A stretch of DNA of 64,000 nucleotides from a virus. Below the pieces are notes generated by a model. The model ran no database searches. It was not told where the DNA came from and saw only the letters and a list, made by a program, of their open reading frames with translations. Positions 63,675 through 64,000 of this stretch are shown here, piece after piece. Position 1 is the first letter of the stretch; the number at the start of each line of letters is the position of its first letter. Both the position numbers and the translations under genes were made by a program. Where the stretch lies: the IMG/VR virus record IMGVR_UViG_3300027759_004177, positions 62,001-126,000 of that record; one strand, given 5' to 3'.

Positions 63675-64000
63675 TAGCGGGCTCCTGCTTGGAATCCTGG
63701 ATACATGCTGGGAGCATTGGTACGAATGTCTGCGGGATTTTTACGACTGTGCATGTCATCACCACCTGGGAAAGCAGCACCAACGGGAGCGGTTACTTCG
63801 TTAGGCTCATTGGCATACTGTGTTTGTACACCGCAATCAGCTTCTGGCGCCTCTAATCCAGCCAACTGTTGGATCACTGCCAACAAGTCTGGTTCTGGTG
63901 ATTCTGGTTCCACGGCGATCTGCATCACAGGCTCATCTGGTGCAACAGCCAAGGCGGCAATGGCATCAGGAGCAGGTTGTGCAGGTGTATCTGTAGCATC
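63674..64000 (-). CDS. partial acidic, Pro/Ala-rich protein running off the window
   Basis: Open frame continues to the window edge; 108 codons visible, true start outside. Composition (PDEPVMQIAVEPESPEPD) suggests a disordered region; the C-terminus has HSRKNPADIRTNAPSMYPGF, typical of a phage structural protein tail. One-base overlap with the next tail gene. Confidence 0.6.
   Translation of the reverse strand, partial: DATDTPAQPAPDAIAALAVAPDEPVMQIAVEPESPEPDLLAVIQQLAGLEAPEADCGVQTQYANEPNEVTAPVGAAFPGGDDMHSRKNPADIRTNAPSMYPGFQAGAR

Noticed and set aside
1-64000. Terminase, portal, capsid, polymerase, integrase or attachment sites
   Set aside because: Looked for by motif in all large proteins and found none in this window.

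Overview
The window reads as part of a large T4-type bacteriophage genome whose host is probably a betaproteobacterium of the Burkholderiales. This is inferred. The phage evidence is dense, mostly minus-strand packing with 1-4 base stop/start overlaps, many 25-60-codon genes, tail-fibre-like proteins (32.8-34.1 kb, 61-64 kb), an ATP-dependent DNA ligase, a DexA-like exonuclease, a repeated T4-like late promoter word (TATAAATA and close variants) and N-termini resembling the T4 capsid-targeting peptide. The host is suggested by a Bug-type receptor, a phasin and a tmRNA tag close to the betaproteobacterial type. No terminase, portal or major capsid gene lies in the window, so a phage-derived element cannot be formally excluded.

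Layout. 0-9 kb: small conserved phage genes, a metallophosphoesterase and DNA ligase. 9-10.4 kb: a Bug-type receptor and a circularly permuted two-piece tmRNA gene. 10.4-17 kb: a co-translated block of a radical SAM/SPASM enzyme, a cysteine-rich virion-like protein, several Fe(II)/2-oxoglutarate oxygenase-like proteins and a fatty-acid desaturase. 17-19.2 kb: an unidentified structured RNA candidate and a cluster of micro-genes, including an entericidin-like lipoprotein. 20-26 kb: proteins with capsid-targeting-like N-termini (ParB-like, amidoligase-like, GNAT) and a secreted nuclease. 26-31.4 kb: ClpP, a SprT-like protease, lipoproteins and a phasin. 31.5-41.3 kb: plus-strand islands with fucosyltransferase-like enzymes, holin-like proteins and a desaturase, set among minus-strand sugar and amidino enzymes and a TerC transporter behind a yybP-ykoY (Mn2+) riboswitch. 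41-46.5 kb: a second SPASM enzyme, a CHASE2 adenylate cyclase and a GT4/LpxH-like pair. 46.6-54.3 kb: a curli-like secretion locus (CsgF, CsgG, curlin-repeat proteins, a FecR-domain protein, an outer-membrane barrel). 54.4-59 kb: a PP-loop enzyme, DexA, a cytidylyltransferase, ClpS, Hsp20 and ribosomal protein S21. 59-64 kb: membrane and tail-fibre proteins.

How the parts may work together (inference). tmRNA, ClpP, ClpS, Hsp20 and S21 form a translation and proteostasis kit. Desaturases, LpxH-like, GT4, UDP-sugar dehydrogenase and curli genes point to remodelling of the infected cell envelope. The SPASM/oxygenase block looks like a post-translational modification system acting on a virion protein. 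Two promoter classes organise the window: sigma70-like promoters that all have a 17-base spacer, and the late ATAAATA class.
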